In this document: positions 43,366 to 54,120 of the stretch, piece after piece | How the letters are laid out: every line of letters starts with the position of its first letter | How positions within the stretch are numbered: the first letter of the stretch is position 1 | NCBI RefSeq assembly: GCF_016808335.1 | Contig: NC_053137.1 | Coordinates: 48,413,781 to 48,477,780 of the forward strand | DNA: 64,000 nt | DNA from: Panicum virgatum | Taxonomy: Eukaryota > Streptophyta > Magnoliopsida > Poales > Poaceae | Direction: 5' to 3' | Made by a program: the position numbers and the translations under genes | Notes under the pieces: model-generated | What the model was told of the DNA's origin: nothing | Database searches by the model: none | The model's input: the letters and a program-made list of their open reading frames with translations, nothing else

Positions 43366-44330
43366 ACCATGTTGTAAATTCTCACAGCATAAATAGCCCA
43401 TCCATTCCCCAGCAAGCACACTGGTCAAAGTTACAGAGTTGACCTAGCAAAGATCAGACAGGCCCAGACCCTAGAGACCGCAGGGCTCTACCTACCAACA
43501 TCCATATTGTCAAGTCAGGTCACCTCATCGCTTCTGTGTCTAGGTCTGTGTCTGTGTCTGTGCTACAAGTTCGAGCCTAAGGGACTTGTTTGGTTGGGGG
43601 AGGGGAAAAAAATTCCCGGTAATCAAATCCATGTGTTTGGTTTTAACAGTGGGGAATTTGGGCCCACGGGATGGGGTCATTGGTGGGGCCCATAGCCACA
43701 TGTGTTAGGCGTCCTCCGCCGCCTGCCCCAGCGCAAGATGCGCCCGCCTCCCCCCGCAGGCCTCTTCTGCCTTCTTCCCACGGCGCCGGTTCCCCTCCAC
43801 GCACCGCCGCAATCCGCCGCTGCCGGCCGCCGTGTTGCTGTCCATTCCACAGATCCGGTGGCCGCCACCAACTACACACCGGATCTGCGGTTGGCGTACG
43901 TACCGCCGCCATAAGACGCACAGCAGAGGCGCCTCAAGGTCGAGGCCGGACCGGCGGCCGCTGGCCTGTGTTCGCCCCCCCCACCCTCCGCCGCGCCGGC
44001 CTTCGGATCCGCCACCACCCGCCCCTAATCGGTGTCCTCCACAGTCCCGGCCTCATCCCCTCCCTTGCAAGGCCTCCGCCGTCCAGGGTCAGTGCCCCCA
44101 TTTTCCTCTGCCGCCTGCCTTGCTCTGGTGTGCCGGCCGGCCTCCATGCTTCACCCGCTGCACGGCGCGTGGCTGCCTTGAGCGGGATCCGGCATCCTGC
44201 CACCAAACCATCCCCCGTTCCCTGCTCCACCCCGGGTCCGTGGGCAACTTTGTGCTCCCCCCAGCAAGCTCCTCCCCCATGGCCTCCAACCTCATCCGCT
44301 CCACACCCTCCATTGGTCCTCCCGTCCTGC
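43366..44330. other. GC-rich spacer upstream of the PIF-type ORF remnant
   Basis: Contains TTGTTTGGTTGGGGGAGGGG at about 43586, like the end of a PIF/Harbinger element, then a proline/arginine-coding GC-rich stretch on both strands with no recognisable domain. Confidence 0.4.
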
Positions 44331-44339
44331 TGGTCTGCA

Positions 44340-44900
44340 CCCCTGGCAGCTATGTGCCATGGCCAGCCAAGGGGACGAAGGGTTCGGCAACTACCCACAG
44401 CCGGACCCCTGGTTCTCTACTGGCTTCAACCCCTACTTCAGCTCGTCATCGAGCCAAGCACCGGCCGCCGGATGCCACCGCCGCCACATGGCTTCTCCAG
44501 TTTCAGTAACGCACCGCCGGACAGCGAAGGCCCCAATGCGCCGGCATTTCCTTACTCCGGGTACGAGCAGCACTCCCCGTACTTCGGCGCTTGTCCCACA
44601 GTAATGCCCCCCCCCCCGGAGCCATGTCTGGGCCGGCGCATTTGTACTACCAATGCGCGCCTCCTGCCAGCGCACACTCCCTTGCAGAACCTGCAAGGCA
44701 TTCCACTTCATCCATGGCGCCATGGGATGGTGGACCCTCTGCATCCGTTCCGCCGATTCCGATGTCTCAAGTTCATAGCGCATATGGTAAGTACCGACCT
44801 CAAGTTCATTCTGACAGTTTTAACTAAGGTTCATGTCTTGCTTAGAATAACACATGTAGTGTGCTGATTTCTCAGATGTTGATGACAAATTAGCACAGGT
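44340..44900 (+). pseudogene. Remnant of a PIF/Harbinger-associated Myb/SANT-like (NAM-associated) protein, N-terminus
   Basis: In shifting frames it reads MASQGDEGFGNYPQPDPWFS and TGFNPYFSSSSSQAP, then GFSSFSNAPPDSEGPNAPAF and YEQHSPYFGA, then MAPWDGGPSASVPPIPMSQV. This Pro/Ser-rich order is the N-terminal region of the grass Myb/SANT-like proteins carried by PIF/Harbinger elements and often annotated as 'No apical meristem-associated' or 'GST T3-like'. At least two frameshifts occur, and the DNA-binding part is absent. Recognition is from memory of the family's style, so moderate confidence. Confidence 0.45.
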
Positions 44901-45177
44901 ATTAGTGTATGAGAACATTCGCATATAGGTATTATTTTTTCACTTCAACTATCAGATGCATATGGACAGTGCAGGTTTGCCTCAGTAGCTGCATTTCATT
45001 TTTATCACCAGAAATCCACCTTTCAATGTTACAACACTAGCTAGTTTAATTCACTATTACACTGATCAAATTTGGACTGATGCTGCCTAGATCAGAGCTA
45101 CGAGTACCTATTATTTCTGGAAATAATAGCTACATTGCAAGCACATGAATGGGAAATGCAATAATGGCTAAACTTTG
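44901..45177. other. Spacer, nothing recognised
   Basis: AT-rich, non-coding, up to the outer end of the chromovirus LTR. Confidence 0.3.
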
Positions 45178-45802
45178 TGAAGCGTCCCCACATAAGTAGA
45201 GACTCAAATGTGATACAAATATCAGTCCTAGGAGGCTGATAACACATTTATTCAATAGATGGTACAGTCATCGTACAAACCTTCGAGGAGGCGGACACTC
45301 GATACAAATGATAATAAGTAATAAAACAGCTACGGTGATACACCAAAGCACGACCCAGACAGTCTCCAGCTCGGGCTCAGAGTGATGCGCTAGCAGAATC
45401 ATCTTGCAGAGGGCCAACACCACAGGCAAGGTTGGGGTTCGGACGCAACCTCTACTCGATGTCTTCAACAACAAAGTCCGGATCTTCTTCTGGAGAAAAA
45501 CCACAAAGATATATCGGGTGAGTACAAAGGTACTCAACAAGTCCAACCCCATCAACGGAGGGGGTAACACAGATATGCACAGGATAAATCAAGGATAGGG
45601 CTGGGGTTTATTTGCGGTAAAGCTAGATTTTACACATGCAGGGGTTTAGTTTTGAAAAAGAATTTCTTAAAGCAGTTCCTTCTTAACGGAATCATGAGTG
45701 GGTTTGATCCTACACAAAGGATCCAAGTTTTAATGCTACCAGACTCCTCATCCGCAGTAGCTCATGGCACAACTGCCGGACACCTTTCCAAAGCAACTCA
45801 CA
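45178..45802 (-). repeat. Chromovirus 3' LTR, distal part
   Basis: On the minus strand it contains the chromovirus LTR end with GTTTGTACGATGACTGTACC, AATAAATGTG and CTCTACTTATGTGGGGACGC. It is separated from 56898-58873 by the nested insertions. Confidence 0.75.
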
Positions 45803-46345
45803 CCTTGCAAACGGGTTGGACGATCCGACGACGTATTAGATGCTTTGCCTTGATCTTAATAGGGATTGATCTGGGAATCGGCTTTCGCTTATTCTTAGGC
45901 CTCTATTCTGGTTAAGGTTTGGTTATCTATTACGCTCGTTAGGCCTAACTACGTGTAGGATGTTCCGATCTAGCAGTGAAACTTTTACAGTCGTGGATTG
46001 GATTAGCTAGATCTAATTGAAGCAGTTTTTCCAGTTATTTACTTTATCTATTAATATCCGGATATGCAGATCTGATCTGACACCGGGACTCAATCGGCTC
46101 TTTAAAGCCGATGTAAGAGTCGTCCCGGGAAGCCGACCATGGCTCGGACTAATGTTTACACGTGTTTGTGCATGCAGGAACTGATCGGGTATAGGTCAGG
46201 TGGCATGCCCTGCATCTCCGGAACCGTCGGCGTGTGCCAGGATCTGGGCCGTTGACCGAGGGACAGGTGCCAGCCAGCGCCCCGGCAGCCTCCCGGCTCT
46301 TCGTGTTGCCTGTCGCTACTCGCTGGTGGGTTTTGACCGACAACA
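45803..46345 (+). repeat. Family A 5' LTR, 5'-truncated
   Basis: Begins CCTTGCAAACGGGTTGGACG and ends CGACAACA. It lacks about 30 bp (CAAATCGTC...) near 46178 compared with the solo copies. Confidence 0.85.
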
Positions 46346-46761
46346 CAATGATGATGGTTTGGTTTATGTGGACTGTTTGGCTAACCGAATATGATTCATC
46401 AGCTTTTAGCCGATTCACAATGATCTTTGTAGCGTCGGTTCGGCAAGTGATTGTTTTGCAAGAGAGGTCGTGTGTGTTGATGCTGAGATGATGAAGCACG
46501 AGGATGATCACATAAGTCAGTGCCATCCATGGAATATGAAAACTAGGACCGGTCTGCAACAACATTGAGATTTGTTGAGGAAGGCGTGAGGTCGGTTCAA
46601 GCAATCGGTCACAAAGTTAGTTGGCTAATAGCCGATCTATCGGCTCGGGGGGCAAGACCATCAGTGGCCTGAGAAGACAATTTGAGGAGATGATGTTCTT
46701 ATTTGGTTTATGGCTGGCGCTTAGAAGATTATGTCATATTTGGCCAAACTTGGGGGGCATG

Positions 46762-47405
46762 TGTTATCGCCAGAATTTGACCAGGATTGGTAGGCCAAAT
46801 GTCAGAAGAAGCCCACGGTAAAGGAGTCCACTTAGCCAGGCTTATATCATAAGTTTGGCCAAATACAATGATAATTGGGCACTCAAGGGTCAAGCTGAGA
46901 TGGGGTCATGGGCCTAATCCATGTTGAAGCCCAGTCTATTCACGAAGCTAGACTGCAGGAAGAGGCTGCACTCGTTGACACCTCCGACGTGCTACATGCG
47001 GCCATCGGCCGATCCCAGCCGACATCTGCGTGGGAGGTCTGCCTCGCCCGACCCCACAGCAGGGGTTCCCGATGCTGCTGGAATCACGTCAAGATACGTT
47101 CGGAGTCAACGGGGATTGCCGAAACAATAAGATCGGCCACGATTGTTTCGGCTGATATCTGGAAGCTTCATGAAGATCTAGATTGACGAAAGGCAGGAGT
47201 CCAGATTTAGTTAGTTATTTAGATATTATATATTGTTTCCTTTTGTTAGTTAGAGTTTGCCTTACGGGTCAAGTCATCTAAACTATAAATATGTACCTAT
47301 TCATTTAATGAAAAAAGAAGAACGTCATCACGTCTCGCAACAAAAATTCTCGGCGCACCGCCACCCGTAATCCTAGGGTTCCATCCAAGTAAGCGCCATG
47401 CTGCC
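46762..47405 (+). repeat. Family A 3' LTR, first part
   Basis: Starts TGTTATCGCC. Its first 500 bp differ from the solo LTR copies; from about 47270 (ACTATAAATATGTACC) similarity is strong again until the insertion point CTGCC at 47401-47405. Confidence 0.8.
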
Positions 47406-47933
47406 TGTTGACAGCCAAGTTTGGCATATGCTGAGGCCGACCGGTCTGACCGGTTGGGCCGGCCGGTTAGACCGGTCGGGTCTATACAGTCCGAGTAGAA
47501 TTAGGTTTTTTGTAAAGAGTCCTCATGTAATCCTACTCATGAAGAGGTACGTCTGCCCCGGCCTATAAATATAAAGGCTAAGGCCGATTGAGGTTATTCC
47601 CAATCGAATCAATATAAAAAATCGCATTAGTTTTACCTCTCAAACCCTAGTCTTTTCCAACCCTAGATTGCTTTCTTCCTTCGTCCCGGCGGCGTTTGAA
47701 GACGTTCTGAGTGGCCTGCCGACCTCAGAGCAACCCTACGATCACGAGTTCCGATGGGGTCTCTCCCGAGCTCGCTGTTCTAGGTTTCCAGCGAGCCCCT
47801 GCCTGCACCGGTAAGACCTGTCGGCGAAACCGGTCAGACCGGTCCGCCCAGGGTTTCGCGGGTGTTGATCGTTTTGACGATCGTTCCCGCGTTCTAGCGC
47901 ATTCGAGTGTGTTGGCACGATTCTGTGTCAACA
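47406..47933 (+). repeat. 5' LTR of the CCGGTC gypsy element
   Basis: 528 bp. It contains CCGGTC repeats at 47440-47487 and 47829-47844 and a TATA box (CTATAAATA) near 47562. It has about 176 bp (around 47700-47870) that the 3' LTR lacks. Confidence 0.92.
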
Positions 47934-47940
47934 CACTTTT

Positions 47941-47958
47941 TGGCGACTCCGCTGGGGA
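47941..47958 (+). promoter_or_regulatory. Primer binding site of the CCGGTC gypsy element
   Basis: TGGCGACTCCGCTGGGGA begins 7 nt after the LTR, in the usual place, and starts with the TGG complementary to a tRNA CCA end. The priming tRNA was not assigned. Confidence 0.75.
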
Positions 47959-48009
47959 ATAGATTAATCTGGTTTCAAAAAACCGATCTAGTCTAGATTC
48001 TCCAAGAAG

Positions 48010-49752
48010 ATGGGTACTCATGGTGAGATCCACAACGACAACATCATCAAGGCGACCATGGAGGAGCTCACTGAAGAGGAGCGCAAGGCCTACCACATCG
48101 CTGAAGAGCACCTGAAGGAGAAGTTTCTTCAGGGATTCAAGAAGGAGCGAGGAGGCCTAGTCAAGAGGGTCGGGGAGTTCGTGATGCCATCGTTCAAGTT
48201 AAACCAAGACAAGGTCGAGGTACTTCCTAATGATCCCTCTGAATTAGTTAGGCAATTCACTCTCATGGTAGATTCGAAAATATCTACTGCGCAAGTAGCT
48301 TCGGGAGAGATTCTTGCTGGGCTTAATGATGAAATTGCAGCGCTCAAAAAAGGTAAAACTGTCGAGGGTGGCGCTCAATTCACGGAATCAGATTCGGCTG
48401 GCACATCTTTTACCCAAGATCAATTCTATGGGATGCTGCCGAACTCGTTTCCAGGGCAATCTTCGTTGCCGTCTACTGTTCATGCGCCACCGGTCCCACC
48501 GATCACCTCGACCGGTCAGACCGGTGCAGGCGGTCAGACCGGTTACTCGACCGGTCAGACCGGTATGACAGGACAGCAACCAGTGCGCTCTGTACCGTAC
48601 ATGTCTAACCCTAGTTCGGCCGTCCCTAGCCGAACTAATGAGATGGTGATGTATACAGGGCCTCATGCTACGTCACAGCAGGGATCTGGACCTCATCGAG
48701 GGCCGATTTCTAACACTAACATGGCTTACTCTAGTCCTACCATGCAACGTGTTTCATCTTCTCTGAATACTTCGGCTAGTGGTGCTTATCAGGCCGATTT
48801 TAGTAGATTTAAAGAAGATTTAGCCGGAGTACTTAAATCTAAACTTGGGATTGATATGGGTGGGCCGCGTTTATATCAAAAGCCATATCCTCCTGAGTTT
48901 GATTTTATTTCATATCCTGTTGGTTGGCGTATTCCCGAGTTTGTCAAATTCAATGGTGAAGATTCTCGTACGACTTGGGAACATGTTAGCCAATATGTCT
49001 TGCAATTGGGAGAAGTGGGTCTTAATGATGCCTTGCGGGTTCGTTTGTTTTCTTTGTCTTTGACTGGAACCGCTTTCTCTTGGTTTTCCTCACTTGCGCC
49101 GGGATCTATTTTAAATTGGAATCAATTAGAGCGCAAATTTCATGATCACTTCTATAGTGGGGAAGTCGAAGTTCGATTGCTAGACTTGACATCGATTAAA
49201 CAAACTCGAGATGAAACAGTTTTGGATTACTTTCAAAGATTTAAAGCATTGAAAAATCGGTGTTTTAATTCATCTCTTTCAGAAAAGGATTTGGCGGATT
49301 TAGCGTTTAATGGCTTGCGTTCTTACTTGAAGGAAAAACTTGAAGGTTTTGATTACATTACGGTTAATCATTTGCAAATGCGAGCTATTGGCACCGAATT
49401 TAAGTATAAAAATCTTAAAGATACTTTCAAGCCTCATCGGTCCAACACACATGTTCTTGATCCTGATTCGGATGGTTCGGACGATGATAGTAAGGAAGTA
49501 TATGCCGCTGAATTTGTTTGGCCATCAAAGGCCAAACCCGGTTCGGTTCCGTCTCTCAAGCCGATTCAAAAGAGTGATCGGATTTTTGATGAATTGCTTA
49601 AGAATGGTAACATCCGATTGTCACATGCTATTCCATCTCCCGATGAACTTAGACGACATGCATATTGTAAGTGGCATAACTCTACATCTCATGCTACTAA
49701 TGATTGTAATGTTTTTCGTCGACAGGTACAATCGGCCATTAATGAAGGATGA
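48010..49752 (+). CDS. Gag polyprotein of the CCGGTC gypsy element
   Basis: 580 codons open from MGTHGEIHNDNIIKATMEEL to a TGA at 49750. Residues 1-125 are charged and helical. 150-270 is a low-complexity linker that includes STGQTGAGGQTG and STGQTG from the CCGGTC repeat. The Retrotrans_gag domain spans about 310-470 (PEFVKFNGEDSRTTWEHVSQ, GTAFSWFSSLAPGSILNW, IKQTRDETVLDYFQRFKAL). A single degenerate zinc-knuckle-like CKWHNSTSHATNDC is at 561-574. The TGA is likely a mutation, because the frame continues with LSEMQIDKAPFPVHTL then a second stop and LNNPKVLIRPEQAEG, the usual read-on toward protease. Confidence 0.88.
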   Translation: MGTHGEIHNDNIIKATMEELTEEERKAYHIAEEHLKEKFLQGFKKERGGLVKRVGEFVMPSFKLNQDKVEVLPNDPSELVRQFTLMVDSKISTAQVASGEILAGLNDEIAALKKGKTVEGGAQFTESDSAGTSFTQDQFYGMLPNSFPGQSSLPSTVHAPPVPPITSTGQTGAGGQTGYSTGQTGMTGQQPVRSVPYMSNPSSAVPSRTNEMVMYTGPHATSQQGSGPHRGPISNTNMAYSSPTMQRVSSSLNTSASGAYQADFSRFKEDLAGVLKSKLGIDMGGPRLYQKPYPPEFDFISYPVGWRIPEFVKFNGEDSRTTWEHVSQYVLQLGEVGLNDALRVRLFSLSLTGTAFSWFSSLAPGSILNWNQLERKFHDHFYSGEVEVRLLDLTSIKQTRDETVLDYFQRFKALKNRCFNSSLSEKDLADLAFNGLRSYLKEKLEGFDYITVNHLQMRAIGTEFKYKNLKDTFKPHRSNTHVLDPDSDGSDDDSKEVYAAEFVWPSKAKPGSVPSLKPIQKSDRIFDELLKNGNIRLSHAIPSPDELRRHAYCKWHNSTSHATNDCNVFRRQVQSAINEG

Positions 49753-51323
49753 TTGGTACTTTCTGAGATGCAAATTGACAAAGCTCCTTTCCCTGTTCAT
49801 ACGTTGTAATTGAACAATCCAAAGGTGCTCATTCGGCCGGAACAAGCCGAAGGAGCTAAGGGGAAGCATGTTGTCATCGGTGATCCAAGACCGATGGATA
49901 CAAGTGATAAAATCCTTGCTCGTGAAGTTGTCAAAGAGAAAACTAATGATGGCAAGGATACTTTGAAGATCATTGTCAGAAATCCCAGACTCGGGGGGCA
50001 AGGAAGTTCTCCACCAGAAAATCGGTCTGTTGATCAGGCACGACCGGTCAGACCGGTTCTTCCAACCGGTCTAACCGCCCTGGTGACCGTCCCCGGACCT
50101 TCAAGCCGAAACGTCCGAAAGTGGGTACTTGGAAGACCAACGAAGTGAAGGTGCTGGGAAGAACTGCTAATCAAAAGCCCACCTTCAACCAGTTGTTGAA
50201 CAAGTATACAAAGGCCGTTCAAAACGATCGGCCGTTAAAAAAGAGACCGCGTTCACCGCCGCGTCAAGATCGTCAAGCGTCCGCAAGGAGGGAATCCAAC
50301 AGGCACAGAGGTGATGTTGTCATGTTATATCCTCCTCAAAAGACGTATGCTACCATGCCGTGGATGCCACCGGCTTCAAATGCAACAAATCCGGCATGGG
50401 AGCATGGGGAGATATGGATGCAGTGTTTCCCGATGCCTTATCCTCCACATTATCAAGGGGAAAGCTCCAGGATGCCAGTGCATGACCGATTAGGACCACG
50501 CCAATCCGGTCCAGGGCAGCAGGTTGCACCGGTCAGACCGGTACACACTGACCGGTCAGACCGGTCTCATCAGAAGCCGGGTCAAGCTCCTGTTCCAAGG
50601 TTTGAGTATCGCGTCAAAGAAAAGAGGGGGGAGCAGAATACCGTGGTTGATTCAGAAAAGCCCAAAGCCGATGTTATTCGAATCGGTGAAATCGAAGTGC
50701 CCATAAGAGATACGGGCAAAAGACCGATGGATGTAGACACATCGGTTGATGTTCCTTCACAAAAGCCGGTCATGTCCAATGATCATGAGGCCGGTAGCAG
50801 CAAGGGTGCAGCGGATAAGTACCATCAGCCTAGATGGTGCCCTTCAGGATTAACTCATACTCAAAAAAGGAAATTGCAGCGCCTCCTCAACAAAGAAAAG
50901 AAGGAACAGGAGAAGGAGAAGATGAGGGATGAGGAATTCAACAGATACAGGCCTATGTTCCCTCAAAGCAAGGTGTGGAAAGCTAAGACAGCTGACCAGC
51001 CAGAAAAACCGGTCAGACCGTCACAGCCGACCGGTCAGACCGGTCAAGAGGACCGGTCAGACCGCTCTGACCAACCGGTCAGACCGGTCGAGCCCAGTGC
51101 AGAGGCAACAGCCGAATCGGTGCCGCCCGTTTCGGTTTCTTCTGTTGATGAAGCCCCAGTAGTTCCTCCGACAGCTGAAGACGAGGAATTGGTAGACTAC
51201 GAAGTGTCTCCAGAGCGCACCAATATGGAGATCAATGTGGTGCACTTATCTTCGGATTACTTCGTGGTTCCGGAGGAGGATTTGGCTCATCTTCAGTTCG
51301 GGCCCCGTGAAGCTGTGTTCTAG
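49753..51323 (+). pseudogene. Gag-protease spacer of the CCGGTC gypsy element
   Basis: Continues in the gag frame to about 50130 and then, after a frameshift, in another frame from 50121 to a TAG at 51321. Proline/charged linker with KYTKAVQNDRPLKKRPRSPP, CPSGLTHTQKRKLQRLLNKE and several CCGGTC-coded blocks (ARPVRPV, HTDRSDRS, EDRSDRSDQPVRPVEP). No catalytic domain. The HTQKRKLQRL motif is typical for the segment before protease in this group. Confidence 0.75.
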
Positions 51324-51899
51324 AAGCCAAGCGATAAAGATAATCATCTAAAGGCTCTTTATATGAAGGGACACATCAACGGGAAGCCGGGGACTCGCAT
51401 GCTAATAGATGGTGGGGCCATTGTAAATCTTATGCCCTACTCGTTGTACAAGAAGCTCGATGGCCAAGACGAAGACCTGATCAAGACGAACATGACCGTT
51501 GGTGGTGTTGGAGGGAGCGAGCCCCTTAGCGCCAAAGGAGTTGCTTCCATGGAGCTCACCATTGGAAGTAAGACGCTTGTTACAACTTTCTTCGTCGCGG
51601 AAGTGCAAGGTAACTACAATTTGATTCTTGGGAGGGATTGGATTCATGCAAAGCAGTGTGTTCCTTCTACCTTGCATCAGTTTCTTGTTCAGTGGATCGG
51701 CGATGAGGTTGAGATTGTCCATGGGGTCACTTCATCCTTTGTTGCTTTAGCCGATTCGGATTCCATTAGTGCACACGACAGCGTCAAGTGTTTATTGGGC
51801 GTGGACCAGTCCGATTATGATTTGATCAGTTGCACTAAGGATGGTTTTGTTTCTGCTGTACTAAAGCCGATGGATAATCGGCTAAATCATTTAATGTAA
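51324..51899 (+). pseudogene. Aspartic protease of the CCGGTC gypsy element
   Basis: In frame with the preceding spacer after its TAG. HINGKPGTRMLIDGGAIVNL holds the active-site Asp (ML-IDGGA, against the usual D-S/T-G), and NLILGRDWIHAKQCVPS is the conserved C-terminal LGRDW motif. Ends at a TAA at 51897, followed by a CCGGTC-rich linker in a different frame (51905-52168). Confidence 0.82.
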
Positions 51900-52168
51900 A
51901 TTAGATGAATACAACAGAAGCTCCAGAAGAGACCGGTCAGACCGCCCGTGCCGACCGGTCAGACCGATCCTGTCCCGTTCAGTGCACAGGGCCGACCGGT
52001 CAGACCGGACACTCCGACCGGTCAGACCGGTCCAACGCAGAGTGGCTGCAGCAGAGGCTAGATCAATATCGGGTGCGCACGAACGACATATGTGAAGCCA
52101 TTGAAGATTCTGATGATCTAGAAAAGCTGGGTCAAGGGTTTACATCGGCCGATTCTTTAGAAAGGTAG

Positions 52169-52983
52169 ATATTGGTGATGGAACTATTCCTAGGCCGACT
52201 TTTGCAAACAAAAATTTATCGGCTGAATATAAAGCCGATTTGGTTAATTTATTGAAGGAATATGTTGATTGTTTTGCTTGGGAGTATCATGAAATGCCTG
52301 GTTTGAGTCGTGATCTTGTTGAGCATCGTTTACCAATTAAAGCCGGTTTTAGACCATATAAACAACCGGTTAGGCGTTTCAATCCCATTATTTATGACCG
52401 AATTAAAACTGAAATTAATCGTTTACTTGATGCTGGATTTATTCGGTCTTGTCGTTATGCTGATTGGATCTCTAATATTGTGCCCGTTGAGAAAAAGGAT
52501 TCGGGGAAAATTAGAGTATGCATTGATTTTAGAGATCTTAATAAAGCTACTCCCAAGGATGAATATCCTATGCCTATAGCCGATATGTTGATCAATGAAG
52601 CTTCTGGACATCGTGTCATTAGTTTTTTTGATGGTAACGCCGGTTACAATCAAATATTTATGGCCGAAGAAGATATATCTAAAACGGCCTTTAGATGTCC
52701 GGGATTTGTCGGTTTATTTGAGTGGGTGGTTATGACTTTTGTTTTGAAAAACGCGGGTGCTACTTATCAAAGAGCTATGAATTTAATCTTCCATGATTTG
52801 ATTGGTGTCATCTTGGAAGTATATATTGATGATATTGTTATTAAATCGGCCGGTTTAGATCATCATTTAGCCGATTTAAGAATTGCTCTTGAAAGGATGC
52901 GACGGTATGGTTTAAAGATGAATCCACTCAAATGTGCTTTTGGTGTATCGGCTGGAAAGTTTTTTTGGCTTCATTATTCATGA
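52169..52983 (+). pseudogene. Reverse transcriptase of the CCGGTC gypsy element
   Basis: The frame resumes near 52168 (VDIGDGTIPRPTF) and runs to a stop at 52981. It holds KQPVRRFNPIIYDRIKTEIN, GKIRVCIDFRDLNKATPKDE, SFFDGNAGYNQIFMAEED and the catalytic YIDDIVIKS. A frameshift near 52960 separates it from the RT thumb and RNase H. A change to FVLKNAGATYQRAM, where most relatives have FGLKNA, leaves the fold intact. Confidence 0.9.
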
Positions 52984-54120
52984 GAAGGGAATAGAGATTG
53001 ATCCTAAGAGAGTTGAAGCCATGAAGAAGGTTGAAGCCCCTACATGCAAGAAGGATTTACAGAAGTTCTTGGGCAAGGTAAATTTCTTGAGAAGATTTAT
53101 ATCTAACCTGTCCGGGAAGATCGATGCTTTTACTCCTATTCTTCGGTTAAAAGATGAAACCGAATTTACTTGGGGGGCAAAACAGCAAGAAGCATTTGAG
53201 AAGATCAAGATTTATTTGTCTTCACCACCTATACTCAAAGCGCCTAGGAGAGGAGTGCCTTTCAGACTTTATGTGGCTGCTGAAGACAAGGTTATTGGGG
53301 CTGTTTTGACTCAAGAGACCGAAGGGAAGGAATATATTGTTACATATTTAAGCCGATGACTTATTGATGCGGAGACAAGGTATACATTTATTGAGAAGTT
53401 ATGTTTGTCTCTTTATTATGCTTGTACTAAATTGAGACATTATCTATTATCTAGTACTTGCGTAGTAGTATGTCAAACCGATGTGATCAAACATATGTTA
53501 CAGAAACCGATTTTAAGTGGTAGAATCGGTAAATGGGCTTATGCTTTGGTTGAGTATGATTTGGCTTGTGAACCTTTAAAATCTATGAGAGGCCAAATTA
53601 TAGCGGATTTTATTGTTGAGCATCGGATTAATGACAAGCATGATTTAGAAGTCGGCTATATTACTTGCACACCGTGGAAGTTGTACTTTGATGGATCGGT
53701 TTGTGATGATGGTCAAGGGATTGGTGCTGTTCTTATTTCTCCGAATGGTGCTGTTTTTGAATTTTCAAACCGATTGGAAGAAGAGTGCACAAATAACCAA
53801 GTTGAATATGAGGCTCTTCTATTTGGCTTGGAATTCTTGCAATCCATGGGCGTGAAGCATGTTGAAGCCTTTGGAGATTCTCTTCTGGTGGTGCAGCAAG
53901 TATCTAAAGTATGCCAGTGTTATAATGGTTCTCTAAATGCATATCTTCATAAATGCCTTGATATTATTTCCTCCTTCGATGAATTTATTATTAAACATAT
54001 ACCGAGGGAAGAAAATGAAAAGGCAAATGCTCTGGCTCAGCAAGCATCTGGTTATAATGTTATGAAAAAATATTTCAACATTCGCAAGCCGATGCAAACG
54101 AAAGCCGAGTTTCTGGTTCT
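52960..54120 (+). pseudogene. RNase H and second RNase H of the CCGGTC gypsy element
   Basis: GFIIHEKGIEIDPKRVEAMK and KKDLQKFLGKVNFLRRFISN continue RT, then the classic gypsy RNase H (FRLYVAAEDKVIGAVLTQ ... YLSR, a TGA at 53357, then ETRYTFIEKLCLSLYYAC). A second RNase H domain follows: WKLYFDGSVCDDGQGIGAVL, TNNQVEYEALLFGLEFLQSM, FGDSLLVVQQ and REENEKANALAQQA. Two RNase H domains in tandem are the Tat-lineage hallmark. Confidence 0.88.
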